A stretch of DNA of 64,000 nucleotides, from the NCBI GenBank assembly GCA_002471845.1, contig DKQT01000010.1:7452-71451 (forward strand), written 5' to 3'. The position numbers were made by a program, and so were the translations under genes. Under the pieces are notes generated by a model. That model ran no database searches, was not told where the DNA came from, and worked only from the letters and a program-made list of their open reading frames with translations. Shown here in pieces: positions 25,203-34,285 of the stretch. Positions within the stretch are counted from its first letter, which is position 1; every line of letters begins with the position of its first letter. The DNA comes from Fidelibacterota bacterium UBA7301 (GTDB lineage Bacteria; Fidelibacterota; Marinisomatia; Marinisomatales; TCS55).

Positions 25203-27620
25203 TTATTTCACAACGATATTAACCAGTCTTCCCTTTACATATATCTCTTTAAGAATAATTTTGTTTTTTAAATGATTAGAGATTTTATCGGCGCTTTTTG
25301 CTGTTTCAAATATCTCTTTTTCTACTGTATTAATATCTACTTCAATTTCTGATCGACGTTTTCCATTAATTTGAACTGCCAGCTTCATGGTATCGGCCTT
25401 AATCAATAATTCGTCAAAGGTCGGCCATTTTTGAAAAGTAAGTTCATTTTCCTGCCCTGAAAGCTGCCATAATTCTTCAGCCATATGAGGCATAAACGGG
25501 TTAATTAATATAATAAATGATTTTAAGACGTCGTTATTAATAGTAATCAGTGTCTGAATATGATTGGTAAAAATCATGAATTCCGAAACACATGTATTAA
25601 ACTGCAGGTTATCCAAATTTACTGAAACACGTTTTATCATGCTATGGAGCATTCTAGCCGTTTCTTTGGTTGGTGGATCATTGGTTATTTTAACTGAAAT
25701 ATTACCGGAATCCGTTACCATGATATTCCACAGTTTATTGACGAATCGCGAACATCCCTGCAATCCCGTTGTACTCCATGGTTTAGCTTTATCCAAGGGA
25801 CCCATAAACATTTCGTATAAACGCATTGAATCGGCGCCAAAAGTATCCACCGTTTCGTCCGGATTAACTACGTTCCCTCGAGATTTACTCATTTTTGAGC
25901 CATCCTGCCCAAGGATCATTCCTTGGTTAAAGAGTTTCTGGAACGGCTCTTTCGTAGATACGTGGCCTAAATCATAAAGTACATGGTGCCAAAAGCGTGC
26001 ATACAATAAATGCAATACAGCATGTTCAGCTCCGCCGACGTAAAGATCCACCGGCATCCAGTACTTCTCTTTTGCCCCATCCCAGCTTTTATCGGAATTA
26101 CCAGGATCAATATACCTCAAATAATACCAGCAGGATCCGGCCCATTGCGGCATAGTATTGGTTTCCCTAAGTCCTAATATATTACCTGTTTCATCCTTTA
26201 CTTCAACCCATTCGGTAATATTGGATAAGGGCGATTCACCAGTGCCGGCTGGTTCATATTTCTCTACCTCCGGCAATTCCAGGGGAAGTTCGCTTTCATC
26301 CAGTGGCGTCGTAGCACCATTATTATGGATGACAGGGATCGGCTCACCCCAATACCGCTGCCTTGAAAAAAGCCAGTCCCGCAATTTGAACTGTGTAGCC
26401 TTCTCCCCTAACCCTTTTTTTTCCAACCAGGAAATAATTTTAGATTTGGCATCGGCAATATTGAGACCGTTCAAGAAATCGCTGTTGATTGCAGGGCCTT
26501 CACCAAAATAGGCTTCCCCTTCAAAATCTTCAGGCGGCTCTACGGTGCGAATTATGGGAAGATCAAATTCTTTAGCAAAATCCCAGTCCCGCTGATCCTG
26601 TCCGGGGACAGCCATGATCGCACCTGTTCCATAACTCATAATAACATAATCGGAGATCCAAATAGGTATCTCTTTCCCATTAACCGGATTAATTGCCTTT
26701 GCCCCCAGGTAAACACCGCTTTTTTCTTTGTTCAATTCTGTACGATCTAAATCAGATTTTTTAGATGCATCTTCAACATATTGTTTAACAGCAATTTTCT
26801 GTTCAGCTGAAACGAGGCGGTTAACCAGTGGATGTTCCGGGGCCATGACCATATAGGTAGCGCCGAAAAGGGTATCTGGGCGAGTGGTGAAAACAGTCAA
26901 TTTTTCATTGATTGATGGCAGCTCGAAATGGACGTTTGCCCCCTCTGAGCGGCCGATCCAGTTACGTTGCAATTCTTTGATACTGTCGGGCCAATCCAAA
27001 TCATCCAGCCCCTCCAGCAAGGATTTGGCATAATCAGTGATCCTGAGCATCCACTGCCGCATGGGTAGTCGGAAAACAGGATGCCCCCCTATCTCGGATT
27101 TACCATCCACCACTTCTTCGTTGGCTAATACAGCTTTCAATTCGGGGCACCAGTTAACGGGCACTTCCGATTCATAGGCCAGCCCCTTTTTATACAGTTG
27201 GAGGAATATCCACTGGGTCCATTTTACATATTTGGCATCGGTGGTATTGATCTCCCTGTCCCAATCGTAAGAAAATCCCAGCATTTTGATCTGACGGCGG
27301 AAATTATCAATATTATTTTTAGTCGTAACCGATGGATGGGTCCCGGTCTTGATGGCGTACTGTTCTGCCGGCAGACCGAAAGCATCCCATCCCATGGGGT
27401 GGAGAACGTTGAACCCTTTATGGCGCTTATAGCGGGCGATAATGTCGGTGGCGATATAGCCTAGGGGATGCCCCACATGGAGGCCCGCACCTGAGGGATA
27501 AGGAAACATGTCCAATACATAATACTTTGGCAGGTCAAAGTTATCTACTGCCCGGAAGACCTTATTCTCCACCCAATAATCCTGCCACTTTTTTTCTATT
27601 TTTTTATGATCGTAAGCCAT
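25203..27620 (-). CDS. leuS: Leucyl-tRNA synthetase
   Basis: An 805-residue class I synthetase. It has the HIGH-type motif in PYPSGAGLHVGHPLGY (about residues 40-55), WCPELKAVLANEEV, the CP1 editing domain with TTRPDTLFGATYMVMAPEH, the catalytic KMSKS loop in GSKMSKSRGN, and the C-terminal anticodon-binding domain. The frame continues to ATG 27650, but that start lies inside the terminator hairpin of the upstream tRNA. I take ATG 27620, which gives the family's usual MAYDHKKIEKKWQDYW start. Confidence 0.96.
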   Translation of the reverse strand: MAYDHKKIEKKWQDYWVENKVFRAVDNFDLPKYYVLDMFPYPSGAGLHVGHPLGYIATDIIARYKRHKGFNVLHPMGWDAFGLPAEQYAIKTGTHPSVTTKNNIDNFRRQIKMLGFSYDWDREINTTDAKYVKWTQWIFLQLYKKGLAYESEVPVNWCPELKAVLANEEVVDGKSEIGGHPVFRLPMRQWMLRITDYAKSLLEGLDDLDWPDSIKELQRNWIGRSEGANVHFELPSINEKLTVFTTRPDTLFGATYMVMAPEHPLVNRLVSAEQKIAVKQYVEDASKKSDLDRTELNKEKSGVYLGAKAINPVNGKEIPIWISDYVIMSYGTGAIMAVPGQDQRDWDFAKEFDLPIIRTVEPPEDFEGEAYFGEGPAINSDFLNGLNIADAKSKIISWLEKKGLGEKATQFKLRDWLFSRQRYWGEPIPVIHNNGATTPLDESELPLELPEVEKYEPAGTGESPLSNITEWVEVKDETGNILGLRETNTMPQWAGSCWYYLRYIDPGNSDKSWDGAKEKYWMPVDLYVGGAEHAVLHLLYARFWHHVLYDLGHVSTKEPFQKLFNQGMILGQDGSKMSKSRGNVVNPDETVDTFGADSMRLYEMFMGPLDKAKPWSTTGLQGCSRFVNKLWNIMVTDSGNISVKITNDPPTKETARMLHSMIKRVSVNLDNLQFNTCVSEFMIFTNHIQTLITINNDVLKSFIILINPFMPHMAEELWQLSGQENELTFQKWPTFDELLIKADTMKLAVQINGKRRSEIEVDINTVEKEIFETAKSADKISNHLKNKIILKEIYVKGRLVNIVVK

Positions 27621-27639
27621 GGTTTCTGATATAAAAATA

Positions 27640-27661
27640 GGTGATGGCATTTTCCATCACC
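27640..27661 (-). terminator. Intrinsic terminator after tRNA-Pro (CGG)
   Basis: On the minus strand an 8-base-pair stem, GGTGATGG / CCATCACC with a six-base loop, is followed directly by TATTTTTATAT. It lies 12 bases after the tRNA-Pro gene and 20 bases before the leuS start, so leuS probably has its own promoter or depends on read-through. Confidence 0.75.
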
Positions 27662-27673
27662 ATTATCTAATTG

Positions 27674-27748
27674 TCGGGGTGGGGAGATTTGAACTCCCGA
27701 CCTCGTCGTCCCGAACGACGCGCGCTAACCGGGCTGCGCTACACCCCG
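27674..27748 (-). tRNA. tRNA-Pro (anticodon CGG)
   Basis: A 75-base gene on the minus strand starting CGGGGTGTAGCGCAG. Acceptor CGGGGTG pairs with CACCCCG, discriminator A. Anticodon stem CGTCG/CGACG with loop TTCGGGA gives anticodon CGG; the T arm is GAGTTCAAATC. CCA is not encoded. It is followed by its own terminator upstream of leuS. Confidence 0.95.
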
Positions 27749-27814
27749 AACTGGGACGCGAATTTAGGCTTTTCTCCCCTCGTCAAACAACCGTTCAGAA
27801 TGGTAAAATCGGAT

Positions 27815-28438
27815 TTAAACCATATATTTTATCAGCAGGAATCCGCCGATTAAAAAGGTAGTAAATAATATGGCCAATTTATTGAAGTATTTATCAATGA
27901 ATCCCCGGATCGGCTCTCCGTATTTCCAAATTAATCCACTTACCAATAAGAACCTGGCAGACCGGCTGATGGTGGATGCAATGATAAACATGGCAAAATT
28001 GATGTCAAAAGCACCGGCCGTAATGGTGAACACCTTAAACGGAATTGGGGTGAAACCGGCCGTAAAAACGATCCAGAAATTCCACACTTCATATTTATCC
28101 TGGATGACATAAAAAATATCATGGGTGAATCCTGGAATCACATTGAAGAAGAATTGTGCCATTCCTGAGAAGGACCCTGTTCCGTTCCACCAGAGTAATT
28201 GGCCAATACTATAACCAAGAATGGCTCCGCCGATTGATCCTAAAGAGCATAATAGTCCAAACCGCAAGGCCTTTGACCTGGCGCCCAGGGCCAAGGCAAT
28301 GAGCAATACATCCGGCGGAATGGGAAAAAATGATGCTTCGGCGAATGCCAATAATACCAATGCCCAAACGCCATATTTAGAATCGGACCACTTTAAAACC
28401 CAATCGTATAAATCACGAACCCATTTCATGTCATTCAA
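27815..28438 (-). CDS. YqaA/DedA-type (VTT domain) membrane protein
   Basis: A 207-residue polytopic inner-membrane protein of the SNARE-associated/VTT family. Conserved features are AFAEASFFPIPPDVLLIALALG near the N terminus and, in the second half, TAGFTPIPFKVFTITAGAF followed by the SRSARF segment. These proteins are linked to lipid scrambling or membrane homeostasis; the substrate here is unknown. It starts within the stop of the DUF2914 gene (ATGA), so the pair is translationally coupled. A second in-frame ATG lies 9 bases downstream. Confidence 0.85.
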   Translation of the reverse strand: MNDMKWVRDLYDWVLKWSDSKYGVWALVLLAFAEASFFPIPPDVLLIALALGARSKALRFGLLCSLGSIGGAILGYSIGQLLWWNGTGSFSGMAQFFFNVIPGFTHDIFYVIQDKYEVWNFWIVFTAGFTPIPFKVFTITAGAFDINFAMFIIASTISRSARFLLVSGLIWKYGEPIRGFIDKYFNKLAILFTTFLIGGFLLIKYMV

Positions 28439-29183
28439 TTATATTATTTTCAATTCTAAATAAAAGAGAATCATAGCGGATACCCAGGGTATCTTCAACC
28501 ACAACTTTCCAGTCACCCACCCTTTCCTTGGAAACGGTTATGTAACTCCAGGACCGCCAATTATATGACAAGCCTATATCCATTTTGATACGGGCGTGAA
28601 GTTTTCCTTTATGATACCATTTGTGAAATATCGTTTTGGTATAATTTTGGTTTTGGATCTTTGTCCAACAATAGATGCGCTTGTCATCCAAATTAAATAT
28701 AGAATCGGGGCTGACTAATTGGCGATTAAACAGGTCCCTCCCAATTTGGGAGGAAACCACTTTAATTGGGTTTTCCTGCTTAATATCAATTGGGTGTGAA
28801 TCCTTATTTACCGTTAATTCTATTTTATCAGGTTTAATATTCTCTGGGATTAATTTTTTTTTATCTACAATTATAATTTTTTCCTGTTCATCTATAATAG
28901 TCTCAACCATATTGATTTCACTCTTTTCAGTTTCTTCTACAACTTTTGGGGCTAAGTCTATTGCAGTTTCATTATCCGGAATTTCGCCCTTAGAAGCATC
29001 ATGCAGTTCTTGTTTATTAGATGGCGAGGCATTGAATACGATGAAAATTAAATACAGAACATATATTAACCCCATAATAAGAGCTGTTCGATATAATTTT
29101 TGCCAAAGCGCTATGCCAACCAATATGATGAACACGATAGTGATTTCAATTATAGCCGGATCGTTCTTTATTGCGTCAAACAT
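28431..29183 (-). CDS. Membrane-anchored DUF2914 protein
   Basis: A 250-residue protein. Two N-terminal hydrophobic helices (about 14-27 and 29-49) precede an acidic, low-complexity linker (about 55-140). The C-terminal domain of about 100 residues matches DUF2914: IYCWTKIQNQ, HKWYHKGKLHARIKMDIG, NWRSWSYITVSKERVGDWKV, and a final VEDTLG. The domain is a predicted beta-sandwich of unknown function, here probably on the periplasmic side. It is coupled by ATGA to the YqaA gene downstream and divergent from the FKBP lipoprotein with about 100 bases between. Confidence 0.75.
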   Translation of the reverse strand: MFDAIKNDPAIIEITIVFIILVGIALWQKLYRTALIMGLIYVLYLIFIVFNASPSNKQELHDASKGEIPDNETAIDLAPKVVEETEKSEINMVETIIDEQEKIIIVDKKKLIPENIKPDKIELTVNKDSHPIDIKQENPIKVVSSQIGRDLFNRQLVSPDSIFNLDDKRIYCWTKIQNQNYTKTIFHKWYHKGKLHARIKMDIGLSYNWRSWSYITVSKERVGDWKVVVEDTLGIRYDSLLFRIENNIIE

Positions 29184-29287
29184 TGGCAGGGAATTTATAC
29201 TTTCTTCCCTCTAAAAAATAAACTTAAAGATATTGTAATCAAGTTGTGTTTGATAGAGATTCAGCCCCGATTTTTTAAGGAAATTCA

Positions 29288-29998
29288 ATGAAAACGATAT
29301 TAACAATTTTAACTGCCGGATTTGTATGCATTTCATGCGGATCAAAGAAAGAAAAAAATGGTAATCAGGAACTTACAATTGAAACCCATGTAGACTCGGT
29401 AAGCTATGCCATCGGCCTTGATGTGGCCATGCGGTTGGATCAACAATATAAAGATATAAACTATAAATTGCTTGGATTAGGGATCGATGATTATTTTTCA
29501 AAAAATGAACAGCGTCTCACGGATCGGGAACGCCTGGCAGCGATAAAAGAATTCAATGATATTACCCTACCAAAATATCGGATGGATTTAGAAAAGCAAA
29601 ATACAATTGAAGGTAACCAATTTTTTAAGGCGAACGCTGATAATAAGGGTGTTATTGAACATCGCAGTGGAATACAATATAAAATCCTTAAAGAAGGGAA
29701 AGGCCCAAAACCAAAACCCAAGGATCAAGTCAAAATTCACTATATCGGTAAATTAATTGACGGCAGTACTTTTGACAGTTCCTATTCACGCGGTAAACTG
29801 GCAGTATTTCAAGTTAATCGCGTGGTTCCTGGTTTTTCACAAGGCTTGCAACTCATGAATCCCGGCGCAAAATATCAATTATTTATTCCCGGGCATCTTG
29901 GCTATGGTTCCAGTGATGGCCCCGGCGGGCCTATGGCCTTCATGATATTTCAGGTTGAACTTATAGAAATTATACCTGCTCCGGAACCGGTTGATTAG
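29288..29998 (+). CDS. FKBP-type peptidyl-prolyl isomerase lipoprotein (FkpA/Mip-like)
   Basis: A 236-residue protein. A signal segment ends in ISC (Cys17, lipobox) and is followed by an FKBP-N dimerisation helix region (about 30-115: VSYAIGLDVA...LGIDDYF). The FKBP domain (about 120-230) has KDQVKIHYIGKLIDGSTFDS, GFSQGLQLMNPGAKYQLFIP and FQVELIEI. It would fold or chaperone proteins in the periplasm, anchored by lipid. AAGGAAATTCA precedes the start. A strong inverted repeat (30012-30038) lies 13 bases after the stop. Confidence 0.9.
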   Translation: MKTILTILTAGFVCISCGSKKEKNGNQELTIETHVDSVSYAIGLDVAMRLDQQYKDINYKLLGLGIDDYFSKNEQRLTDRERLAAIKEFNDITLPKYRMDLEKQNTIEGNQFFKANADNKGVIEHRSGIQYKILKEGKGPKPKPKDQVKIHYIGKLIDGSTFDSSYSRGKLAVFQVNRVVPGFSQGLQLMNPGAKYQLFIPGHLGYGSSDGPGGPMAFMIFQVELIEIIPAPEPVD

Positions 29999-30011
29999 AA
30001 AACAAAAATAA

Positions 30012-30038
30012 AAAGTCTCGAAAATATATCGAGACTTT
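30012..30038. terminator. Inverted-repeat terminator between FKBP and tRNA-Pro
   Basis: A perfect 10-base-pair stem, AAAGTCTCGA / TCGAGACTTT, with a seven-base loop. On the minus strand the stem runs into TTTTTATTTTTG, a good U-tract for transcripts coming from merR/tRNA-Pro. On the plus strand there is no long T-run, so termination of the FKBP transcript would be weaker. It separates two converging units. Confidence 0.7.
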
Positions 30039-30136
30039 CAATCATAGTAATCCCAAACTTACTTGGATAATTCCATATTTATTTAGTTGAAGTGATCCCG
30101 ATTAGTTCGGGACGACCCCATTGCCCTAAATTATAG

Positions 30137-30210
30137 TCGGAGCGACAGGATTTGAACCTGCGACCCCATCAACCCCATTGATGTGCGCTACCGGGCTGCG
30201 CCACGCTCCG
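30137..30210 (-). tRNA. tRNA-Pro (anticodon GGG)
   Basis: A 74-base gene on the minus strand. Acceptor CGGAGCG pairs with CGCTCCG, discriminator A. Anticodon stem CATCA/TGATG with loop ATGGGGT gives anticodon GGG (plus-strand CCC at 30174-30176); the T arm is AGGTTCAAATCCT. CCA is not encoded. It lies 6 bases after the merR stop and may be co-transcribed with it, ending at the terminator about 100 bases on. Confidence 0.95.
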
Positions 30211-30216
30211 TTATAT

Positions 30217-30582
30217 TTATTTCCGTAAATCGTCTAAAATAGACTTTAATTCACTACGGATTTTAATCAATAATTCTAAATCAACTCCACTCTTGTCTTT
30301 GGAATTTTGATTATCATCTGCTAAATCACCGCCATTAGTGTCAAGGATTTTTCTGGCGCCATCGATGGTAAATTTTCGGTTGTAAAGTAAATCTTTAATT
30401 CGCAGGATAAGATCAATATCTTTTTGCCTGTAAGTTCTATTTCCCGCCTTATTTTTGGAAGGGTTTAACTGTTTAAATTCTGTCTCCCAATAACGAAGAA
30501 CATACTGCTTCAGTTCAGTGATTGAACTGACTTCACCAATGGAGTAATATAGTTTCTTGATTGATTGAGGGCTGGAGTCCAT
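30217..30582 (-). CDS. MerR-family transcriptional regulator
   Basis: A 121-residue DNA-binding protein. The N-terminal winged helix-turn-helix reads YYSIGEVSSITELKQYVLRYWE..F, then NRTYRQKDIDLILRIKDLLY (residues about 12-75). The remainder forms a short dimerisation helix. There are no effector-binding cysteines or C-terminal sensor domain, so it is of the small, ligand-free MerR type found widely beside housekeeping genes. The target is unknown. It is followed by tRNA-Pro (GGG). Confidence 0.85.
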   Translation of the reverse strand: MDSSPQSIKKLYYSIGEVSSITELKQYVLRYWETEFKQLNPSKNKAGNRTYRQKDIDLILRIKDLLYNRKFTIDGARKILDTNGGDLADDNQNSKDKSGVDLELLIKIRSELKSILDDLRK

Positions 30583-30663
30583 CTAAAATTCCTATTCAAC
30601 TGATGCTTCATATTAATCAAGAAACTATGTAAAAACAAGCGTTATAGGGGGAGAAGAAACTAT

Positions 30664-31779
30664 TTAAACTATTGCTTTATCCGGCGGTGTAAAATCTAGA
30701 CCAAATGCATCAGAAACACCCTGATGGGTTACTAATCCGCGAAATGTATTCAACCCCTGTAATAGGGCTTGATCAGATTTCAGGGCATTTAAAATACCCT
30801 GATTTGCAAGTTTTTGAATGTAAGGATTGGTAGCATTAGTTAAGGCAGTTGTTGAAGTGAAGGGAACTGCACCAGGCATATTGGATACGCAATAATGTAT
30901 AATACCGTCCACCTCATAAATAGGATCTTCATGGGTAGTGGGTTTGCAGGTTTCAATACACCCCCCCTGATCCACAGCCACATCTACGACAACCGTTCCT
31001 TCCTGCATGAGACCCAGCATTTCCCGTGTAACAAGGTTGGGTGCCTTTGCACCGGGAATCAAAACAGCGCCAATGAGCAGGTCCGTTCTAGGCAGTAGTT
31101 CCTGAAGGTTGTATTGATTACTATAAATCGTGTGAACATTTTTAGGCATTATTTCATCCAGATAACGAAGACGATTCAGGTTAACATCAAGAATATTAAC
31201 GTTGGCGCCAAGACCTGCGGCAATGTGGGCAGCATTGGTGCCTACAACGCCGCCGCCCAAAATAGTTACGGTGGCAGGTTCAATACCTGGAACGCCACCT
31301 AATAGTTTACCTCTACCCCCATGGAACTTCTCTAGGTATTTGGCGCCTTCTTGCACAGACATGCGTCCAGCTACTTCACTCATGGGAACCAAAAGGGGTA
31401 AAGAACCGTCTTTAAGCATGATCGTTTCATAGGCAATCGCTGTGGCACCTGAATTCAAGAACCCTGTGGTTAGTGATTCATCCGCAGCAAAGTGGAAATA
31501 GGTGAATAAAGTCGTATCTTTATGGCACAATTGAACTTCCTCTGGTTGGGGTTCTTTCACTTTCACCACCATCTCAGCCTGGGAAAATATTTCCTTTAGC
31601 GATGGAACCAGGTTACATCCCACCGATTGATAATCCTCATCGGAAAAACCAGAAGAAATACCGGCACTATTTTCAATCAATACATCATGTCCGGATTTGG
31701 TTAATTCCAAAGCCACATGGGGTGTTAAAGCCACCCGGTTTTCATGAGATTTTATTTCTTTTGGTGTACCGATAACCAT
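30664..31779 (-). CDS. ald: Alanine dehydrogenase
   Basis: A 371-residue NAD+-dependent enzyme interconverting alanine and pyruvate plus ammonia. The N-terminal signature is MVIGTPKEIKSHENRVALTP; catalytic Lys and His occur in MVVKVKEPQ and TYFHFAADE; the Rossmann fold is VTILGGGVVGTNAAHIAAGLG. The DVAVDQGGC block and the C-terminal MPGAVPFTSTTALTNAT are also typical. Length is normal. With the Na+/alanine symporter at 51748 it gives a complete alanine uptake and catabolism route. It lies 23 bases after pnp on the same strand. Confidence 0.95.
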   Translation of the reverse strand: MVIGTPKEIKSHENRVALTPHVALELTKSGHDVLIENSAGISSGFSDEDYQSVGCNLVPSLKEIFSQAEMVVKVKEPQPEEVQLCHKDTTLFTYFHFAADESLTTGFLNSGATAIAYETIMLKDGSLPLLVPMSEVAGRMSVQEGAKYLEKFHGGRGKLLGGVPGIEPATVTILGGGVVGTNAAHIAAGLGANVNILDVNLNRLRYLDEIMPKNVHTIYSNQYNLQELLPRTDLLIGAVLIPGAKAPNLVTREMLGLMQEGTVVVDVAVDQGGCIETCKPTTHEDPIYEVDGIIHYCVSNMPGAVPFTSTTALTNATNPYIQKLANQGILNALKSDQALLQGLNTFRGLVTHQGVSDAFGLDFTPPDKAIV

Positions 31780-31802
31780 TTGACCTATCCAATCAAGCCG
31801 GA

Positions 31803-33983
31803 TTAATTTCTTCTAAAGGGTTTACGAGCTCCGCCGTGGCGGTTTCCGCCTCGTCCGCTACCTCTCCGGTTATCGTGTCTTTCTCTCGGTGGACGATCTA
31901 CATAGCCTTCGGGTTTTTCTAATAAAGCTTTACGACTAAAATCCAAACGGCCTTGGTCATCAACTTTAATGAGTTTTACTTTCACCGAATCGCCGGGTTT
32001 TACCACGTCTTCAACTTTTTCCACACGATGCCATTCCATCTCAGAAATATGAATTAATCCTTCACGTCCTGGCGCGAATTCGACAAATGCACCAAAACTC
32101 ATCAGTCGAGTGATAATACCATCAAATTCCATCCCAACTTCCGGTTCAAGGGTGATTGCACGAACGATCTCAATTGCTTCTTCACACCTTTTCAATTCCA
32201 GACTGGCAACGGTGACAATTCCGTCATCATCAACATTAATATTACATTCGGTATCCGCTATGATTTTTTTAATTGTTTTTCCGCCGGGACCAATTAAGCC
32301 GCCAATTTTTTCCGGATTGATCTGCAGGGAAAGTATTTTCGGTGCATATTTGGACATTTCTTGCGGTTCTGGGACAGCATCATACATGATATCCAAAATA
32401 TGATTTCGGCCGACTTTGGCTTGCGCCAAGGCTTCTTCCAATAATTCGAAAGTAATACCATCAATCTTCAGATCCAACTGGATCGCTGAAATGCCGTCAC
32501 GCGTTCCGGCAACTTTGAAATCCATGTCACCCAAATGATCTTCCGCACCAAGAATATCACTCAAAATAGCGTGACGATCACCGTCTTTAATCAACCCCAT
32601 GGCTATACCAGCCACGTGGCCCTTGGTCGGCGCCCCGGCATTCATCAAGGCCAAAGAACCACCGCATACAGATGCCATTGAAGAAGAACCATTTGATTCG
32701 GTAATCTCAGAAACGATTCGAACCGTATATGGGAAATCCTCGTAATCTGGTAGTATCTCCTTAACGGCACGTTCAGCTAGGTTGCCATGACCCACTTCAC
32801 GCCGACTAGTAAACCCAAATCTGCCGACCTCGCCGACACAATAAGGGGGGAAATTGTAATGGAGAAAGAATTTTTTCTTGGTATCCAGATCCATACTGTC
32901 AATGATCTGCTCATCCTTGGGTGTTCCCATTGTAAGCACAACAATCGCTTGGGTTTCTCCACGGGTGAATAAGGCCGAACCATGGGTACGAGGCAAAATA
33001 CCTGTCTCAATGGTTATCGGACGAATATCCATTGTTTTGCGTCCGTCAGAACGAACGCCTTCAAATAGAATCTGCTCCCGGAAAGCCGATTTCAGTTGAT
33101 CATTTATGAAACCGGTGACCATTTGTTCTGATTCAGGATGGGATTCCTCGAAGGCCGAAACAGTCTCTTCTTTTAAAGCGGAAATTTTATCTTCACGTTC
33201 AGCTTTGTCGCCAGTTTTAATTGCATCATCGATTTTGCTTGAAACCAATTCAGATACTGCTTTTTCAAGTATTTCATCGGTTTCTTCATCAATGATTTCC
33301 CGTTTGACAACTTCAACCTCAGAAACCAATTTATTTTGCATGGCAATCAATTCTTTGATCGGCTCATGAGCAAACTTCATGGCATCAAGGAATTCTTCTT
33401 CTGTAATGAGTTTGGCTTCACCTTCGACCATCACGATAGTTTGTTCATTCCCGGACACGATTATCCCCATGTCTGAATCTTCCATCTGGGATCGGGTTGG
33501 ATTAACCACTAATTCACCATCAATTCGCCCAACGCGCACAGTGGCAATCGGGCCTTTAAAGGGTATGTCCGACAGCATCAAAGCAGCAGAGGCACCCACA
33601 CCGGCCAGTGTATCGGCCATGTTTTCACCGTCGCTGGATAAAACGGTAATGATCACCTGGGTTTCATTTTTGAATGATTTCGGGAAAAGGGGCCGAATCG
33701 GACGATCGGTCAACCGGCTGGTTAAAACCTCATGTTCTGATGGCCGAGCCTCTCGTTTAAAAAATCCGCCGGGAATTTTCCCGCCGGCATAATGGCGTTC
33801 TCGATATTCAACTTGTAAAGGGAAATAGTCGATTTCTTCACGTGCTTGTTTGGCCGCATTTACAGCTACCAGGATGGCTGTTTCGCCATAGTTCACGATA
33901 ACTGATCCGGATGATTGACGGGCAACCTGTCCGGTCTCAATAGAAAGCGTACTCCCATTGAGGGTCATTTCTTGTCTTTTCAT
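31803..33983 (-). CDS. pnp: Polyribonucleotide nucleotidyltransferase (PNPase)
   Basis: A 726-residue phosphorolytic 3'-5' exoribonuclease of the degradosome. Domains in order are RNase PH 1 (about 1-140, FKREARPSEHEVLTSRLTDR), the helical linker, RNase PH 2 (about 305-540, GSALFTRGETQ and GNLAERAVKEILPD), KH (about 550-610, IGGLIGPGGKTIKKI) and S1 (about 618-690). The Arg/Gly-rich tail RRGSGRGGNRHGGARKP may bind RNA. It is downstream of rpsO, the conserved rpsO-pnp pair in which PNPase commonly controls its own message. Confidence 0.96.
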   Translation of the reverse strand: MKRQEMTLNGSTLSIETGQVARQSSGSVIVNYGETAILVAVNAAKQAREEIDYFPLQVEYRERHYAGGKIPGGFFKREARPSEHEVLTSRLTDRPIRPLFPKSFKNETQVIITVLSSDGENMADTLAGVGASAALMLSDIPFKGPIATVRVGRIDGELVVNPTRSQMEDSDMGIIVSGNEQTIVMVEGEAKLITEEEFLDAMKFAHEPIKELIAMQNKLVSEVEVVKREIIDEETDEILEKAVSELVSSKIDDAIKTGDKAEREDKISALKEETVSAFEESHPESEQMVTGFINDQLKSAFREQILFEGVRSDGRKTMDIRPITIETGILPRTHGSALFTRGETQAIVVLTMGTPKDEQIIDSMDLDTKKKFFLHYNFPPYCVGEVGRFGFTSRREVGHGNLAERAVKEILPDYEDFPYTVRIVSEITESNGSSSMASVCGGSLALMNAGAPTKGHVAGIAMGLIKDGDRHAILSDILGAEDHLGDMDFKVAGTRDGISAIQLDLKIDGITFELLEEALAQAKVGRNHILDIMYDAVPEPQEMSKYAPKILSLQINPEKIGGLIGPGGKTIKKIIADTECNINVDDDGIVTVASLELKRCEEAIEIVRAITLEPEVGMEFDGIITRLMSFGAFVEFAPGREGLIHISEMEWHRVEKVEDVVKPGDSVKVKLIKVDDQGRLDFSRKALLEKPEGYVDRPPRERHDNRRGSGRGGNRHGGARKPFRRN

Positions 33984-34004
33984 TTTATGCTCTTAGTTCC
34001 TGTA

Positions 34005-34277
34005 TTAATTTCGGCGAATGGACAATTCTTGTGTCACACTCAAATATGAGTCGGGATCGGTCCGACGAAGGTATTTTAAATGTTTTTTCCGCTGGGAAAC
34101 AAGCATAACCAATCCGCGGCGGGAGTGATTATCTTTTTTGTTCCCTTTTGCATGTTCAGTCAGAGATCTGATTCTGGCCGTTAATAAAGCGATTTGTACT
34201 TTTGGTGATCCGGTATCTTTATCATCTTTACCGAATTGAGTTACAATTTCTTGTATTTGTTCATTTTTTAAGGACAT
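34005..34277 (-). CDS. rpsO: 30S ribosomal protein S15
   Basis: A 90-residue protein with the S15 blocks DTGSPKVQIALLTARI, LTEHAKGNKKDNHSRRGL and QRKKHLKYLRRTDPDSYL. It binds 16S rRNA early in 30S assembly. A GGAG-type site (AGGAGACAAA) precedes the start. It sits between ribF and pnp, each on the same strand. Confidence 0.96.
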   Translation of the reverse strand: MSLKNEQIQEIVTQFGKDDKDTGSPKVQIALLTARIRSLTEHAKGNKKDNHSRRGLVMLVSQRKKHLKYLRRTDPDSYLSVTQELSIRRN

Positions 34278-34285
34278 TTTGTCTC

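Noticed and set aside
27621..27650. Ten-residue N-terminal extension of LeuS
   Set aside because: The start at 27650 falls inside the terminator hairpin of tRNA-Pro, and the family begins at the ATG at 27620.
27619..27861. Plus-strand ORFs across tRNA-Pro
   Set aside because: They translate the complement of a tRNA gene; no independent evidence.
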